From an uncultured Clostridia bacterium (GTDB lineage: Bacteria > Bacillota > Clostridia > Oscillospirales > CAG-272): 33,325 nucleotides of DNA. A program made the translations under genes and the position numbers. Under the pieces are notes generated by a model. That model did no database searches. It was not told the DNA's origin and saw only the letters and a list, made by a program, of their open reading frames with translations. Within the stretch, counting starts at the first letter, position 1, and each line of letters begins with the position of its first letter. The stretch covers positions 1 to 33,325 of the forward strand of contig CANQWE010000017.1 in assembly GCA_947627475.1 (NCBI GenBank), in the 5' to 3' direction. This document shows positions 32,418-33,325 of this stretch, piece by piece.

Positions 32418-32424
32418 GTACAAT
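32396..32424 (+). promoter_or_regulatory. Rightward early promoter of the element
   Basis: TTTACA, 17 bp, TACAAT, with TGG before the -10 as an extended -10. The transcript would start near 32431 and read the excisionase-like gene and the replication gene. Confidence 0.75.
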
Positions 32425-32482
32425 CAAAGCATAGCACAAAAAATGCAAATTGTCAACGACAAAAAAGAAAGGATGAAACAAA

Positions 32483-32701
32483 ATGGAAACGAATCGCATT
32501 ATCCGGGAAGATTTTCCCCTGCTGATGAGTGCAAAGGATCTGCAAAAAGTAGGGGTTACAAAAACAATGGCTTATCAGCTGCTCAACAGAGAGGATATCC
32601 CTGTGGTTTGCATAGGAGGCAGAAAGTTTGTCAACCGGGACAAGTTCTTCCAATGGCTGGACAGTCAAACGCTTGCGAGCGCGCAAAGCGAAAAGGCCTG
32701 A
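32483..32701 (+). CDS. Excisionase-like helix-turn-helix protein
   Basis: A 72-aa protein with a MerR/excisionase-type winged helix: LLMSAKDLQKVGVTKTMAYQLL, then PVVCIGGRKFVNRDKFFQWL. Such proteins assist excision as directionality factors or act as small regulators; which applies cannot be told. AGAAAGGA lies nine bases before the ATG. It is the first gene of the rightward transcript, opposite the repressor, and the replication gene follows 27 nt later. The overlapping ORF at 32362 is in another frame and is not real. Confidence 0.8.
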   Translation: METNRIIREDFPLLMSAKDLQKVGVTKTMAYQLLNREDIPVVCIGGRKFVNRDKFFQWLDSQTLASAQSEKA

Positions 32702-32728
32702 ACGGTACTACATAGAGAGAGGGGAAAA

Positions 32729-33325
32729 ATGGCAGAACGCAGAATGTTTGCAAAAACGGTAATAGACAGCGATTCCTTTCTGGAGATGCCGCCGACCACA
32801 CAAAATTTGTATTTCCACCTGTCCATGCGAGCGGATGATGACGGGTTTGTGAACGGTCCAAAGAAAATCCAACGAATGGTGAGCGCAGCTGACGATGATC
32901 TGAAACTTCTGCTTGCAAAGGGGTATATTATTGCCTTTGAAAGCGGTGTCATTGTAATAAAGCATTGGAGGATTCACAATTACATACAAAAAGACCGGTA
33001 TAAACCAACGATCTATCAGCACGAAAAGAGTCTGTTGGAACAAGGGGAAAACGGCATATATACAGAATGTATACAAGATGTATCCACTTTGGATACCCAG
33101 GTTAGGTTAGGTAAGGTTAGTATAGGTAAGGATAATATATTATGTGCGCCGGATGAACCGGTACACAATCCACCCCTATCAAAAAAGGGGAAAAATACCT
33201 CTGGAAAACCAAAGACTTGTAAGCATAAGTATGGCGAATATCAAAACGTATTGCTGAGCGATGGAGAACTGGACAAGCTGAAGAATCGTTTCCCTGACTA
33301 TCAGGAAAGGATTGAACGATTATCC
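32729..33325 (+). CDS. Phage-type replisome organiser, truncated by the window edge
   Basis: An open frame of 199 codons with no stop before the right edge, therefore absent from the ORF track. It begins MAERRMFAKTVIDSDSFLEM, a start common to phage replisome-organiser N-terminal domains (winged helix), with FHLSMRADDDGFV and IHNYIQKDRYKPTIY following. The region VRLGKVSIGKDNIL is a low-complexity linker typical of this family and is encoded by short DNA repeats that may be the origin. GAGAGAGGGG precedes the ATG. It would open the origin and recruit the helicase loader of the element; this is inferred from the family. Confidence 0.8.
   Translation, partial: MAERRMFAKTVIDSDSFLEMPPTTQNLYFHLSMRADDDGFVNGPKKIQRMVSAADDDLKLLLAKGYIIAFESGVIVIKHWRIHNYIQKDRYKPTIYQHEKSLLEQGENGIYTECIQDVSTLDTQVRLGKVSIGKDNILCAPDEPVHNPPLSKKGKNTSGKPKTCKHKYGEYQNVLLSDGELDKLKNRFPDYQERIERLS
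33099..33142 (+). repeat. Iteron-like AGGTW repeats inside the replication gene
   Basis: AGGTTA, AGGTTA, AGGTAA and AGGTTA follow one another at a 5-bp period (33099-33119), with a further AGGTAA at 33124, next to an AT-rich AATATATTA. Just upstream lies GTATCC-N5-GGATAC (33081-33097). Replication origins within the initiator gene are known for several phages, so this may be the element's origin. Codon choice for Arg-Leu-Gly-Lys repeats could also create the pattern. Confidence 0.4.

Larger units (their letters stand above)
30263..33325. mobile_element. Left end of a tRNA-Ser-integrated element or prophage
   Basis: A tyrosine integrase reads towards the 3' end of tRNA-Ser, followed outward by a repressor, a divergent control region, an excisionase-like protein and a replisome organiser: the usual left-end layout of prophages and integrative elements. 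A+T content is higher than in the arginine cluster, notably at 31580-32480. The exact left border is somewhere in or just after the tRNA 3' half; the right end and second attachment site lie beyond the window. No structural or conjugation genes are visible, so the element type stays open. Confidence 0.8.

Noticed and set aside
1-33325. CRISPR array or retron-like element
   Set aside because: No regularly spaced direct repeats with unique spacers, no cas genes and no reverse transcriptase are present.

Overview
The window looks like a chromosomal segment of a Gram-positive anaerobe of class Clostridia, most likely an Oscillospirales/Ruminococcaceae-type gut bacterium. The evidence is the fused S10-spc-alpha order with adk, map, a KOW-domain protein and infA between secY and rpmJ; the zinc-binding forms of S14, S4 and L36; strong AGGAGG ribosome-binding sites; sigma-A type promoters; and short dispersed palindromes typical of that group. 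The species cannot be named from this sequence alone.

Layout. (1) 1-619: the terminator of an upstream gene, a strong extended -10 promoter and a roughly 310-nt leader. (2) 620-16702: one co-directional ribosomal super-operon, rpsJ to rplQ, with secY, adk, map, a small KOW protein, infA and rpoA, closed by a strong hairpin terminator. (3) 16703-19087: an accessory stretch with palindromic repeats, a tail-anchored hypothetical protein, a frameshifted tandem copy of it, and a SleB-like cell-wall hydrolase. (4) 19088-29356: an arginine/carbamoyl-phosphate cluster, argC-argJ-argB-argD-argF-carA-carB, opened by a perfect-consensus promoter with a palindrome over its -10. (5) 29402-30262: a GNAT acetyltransferase, another palindromic repeat block and tRNA-Ser(GGA). 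(6) 30263-33325: the left end of an integrative element or prophage next to the tRNA 3' end, with integrase, Xre-family repressor, a bidirectional promoter/operator, an excisionase-like helix-turn-helix protein and a truncated replisome-organiser gene. The element runs off the right edge.

Most notable observation. The genes making ornithine (argC, argJ, argB, argD) and the carbamoyl-phosphate synthetase core (carB) keep their signature residues, but three other activities of the same cluster have lost theirs while the reading frames stay intact. CarA lacks the whole glutaminase triad (Cys, His and Glu are replaced by Gly, Asp and Gln at the expected spacing). The ArgF-like protein lacks the HPxQ, GDxNN, DxWxSMG and HCLP motifs while keeping SxRTR. 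CarB is fused in one frame to a diaminopimelate-epimerase domain whose first catalytic cysteine is alanine. I infer an ammonia-dependent carbamoyl-phosphate synthetase working with a repurposed or regulatory transcarbamylase fold and a DapF-like domain that may bind ligand without normal epimerisation. Whether canonical argF, carA and dapF copies exist elsewhere in the genome is the decisive unknown.

Co-operation of genes. The super-operon couples ribosomal proteins with protein export (SecY), N-terminal processing (Map), initiation (InfA) and RNA polymerase alpha. In the arginine cluster, the cyclic acetyl pathway (ArgC type 2, ArgJ, ArgB with an arginine-sensing type N-helix, ArgD) delivers ornithine, and the overlapping downstream genes would supply and use carbamoyl phosphate.
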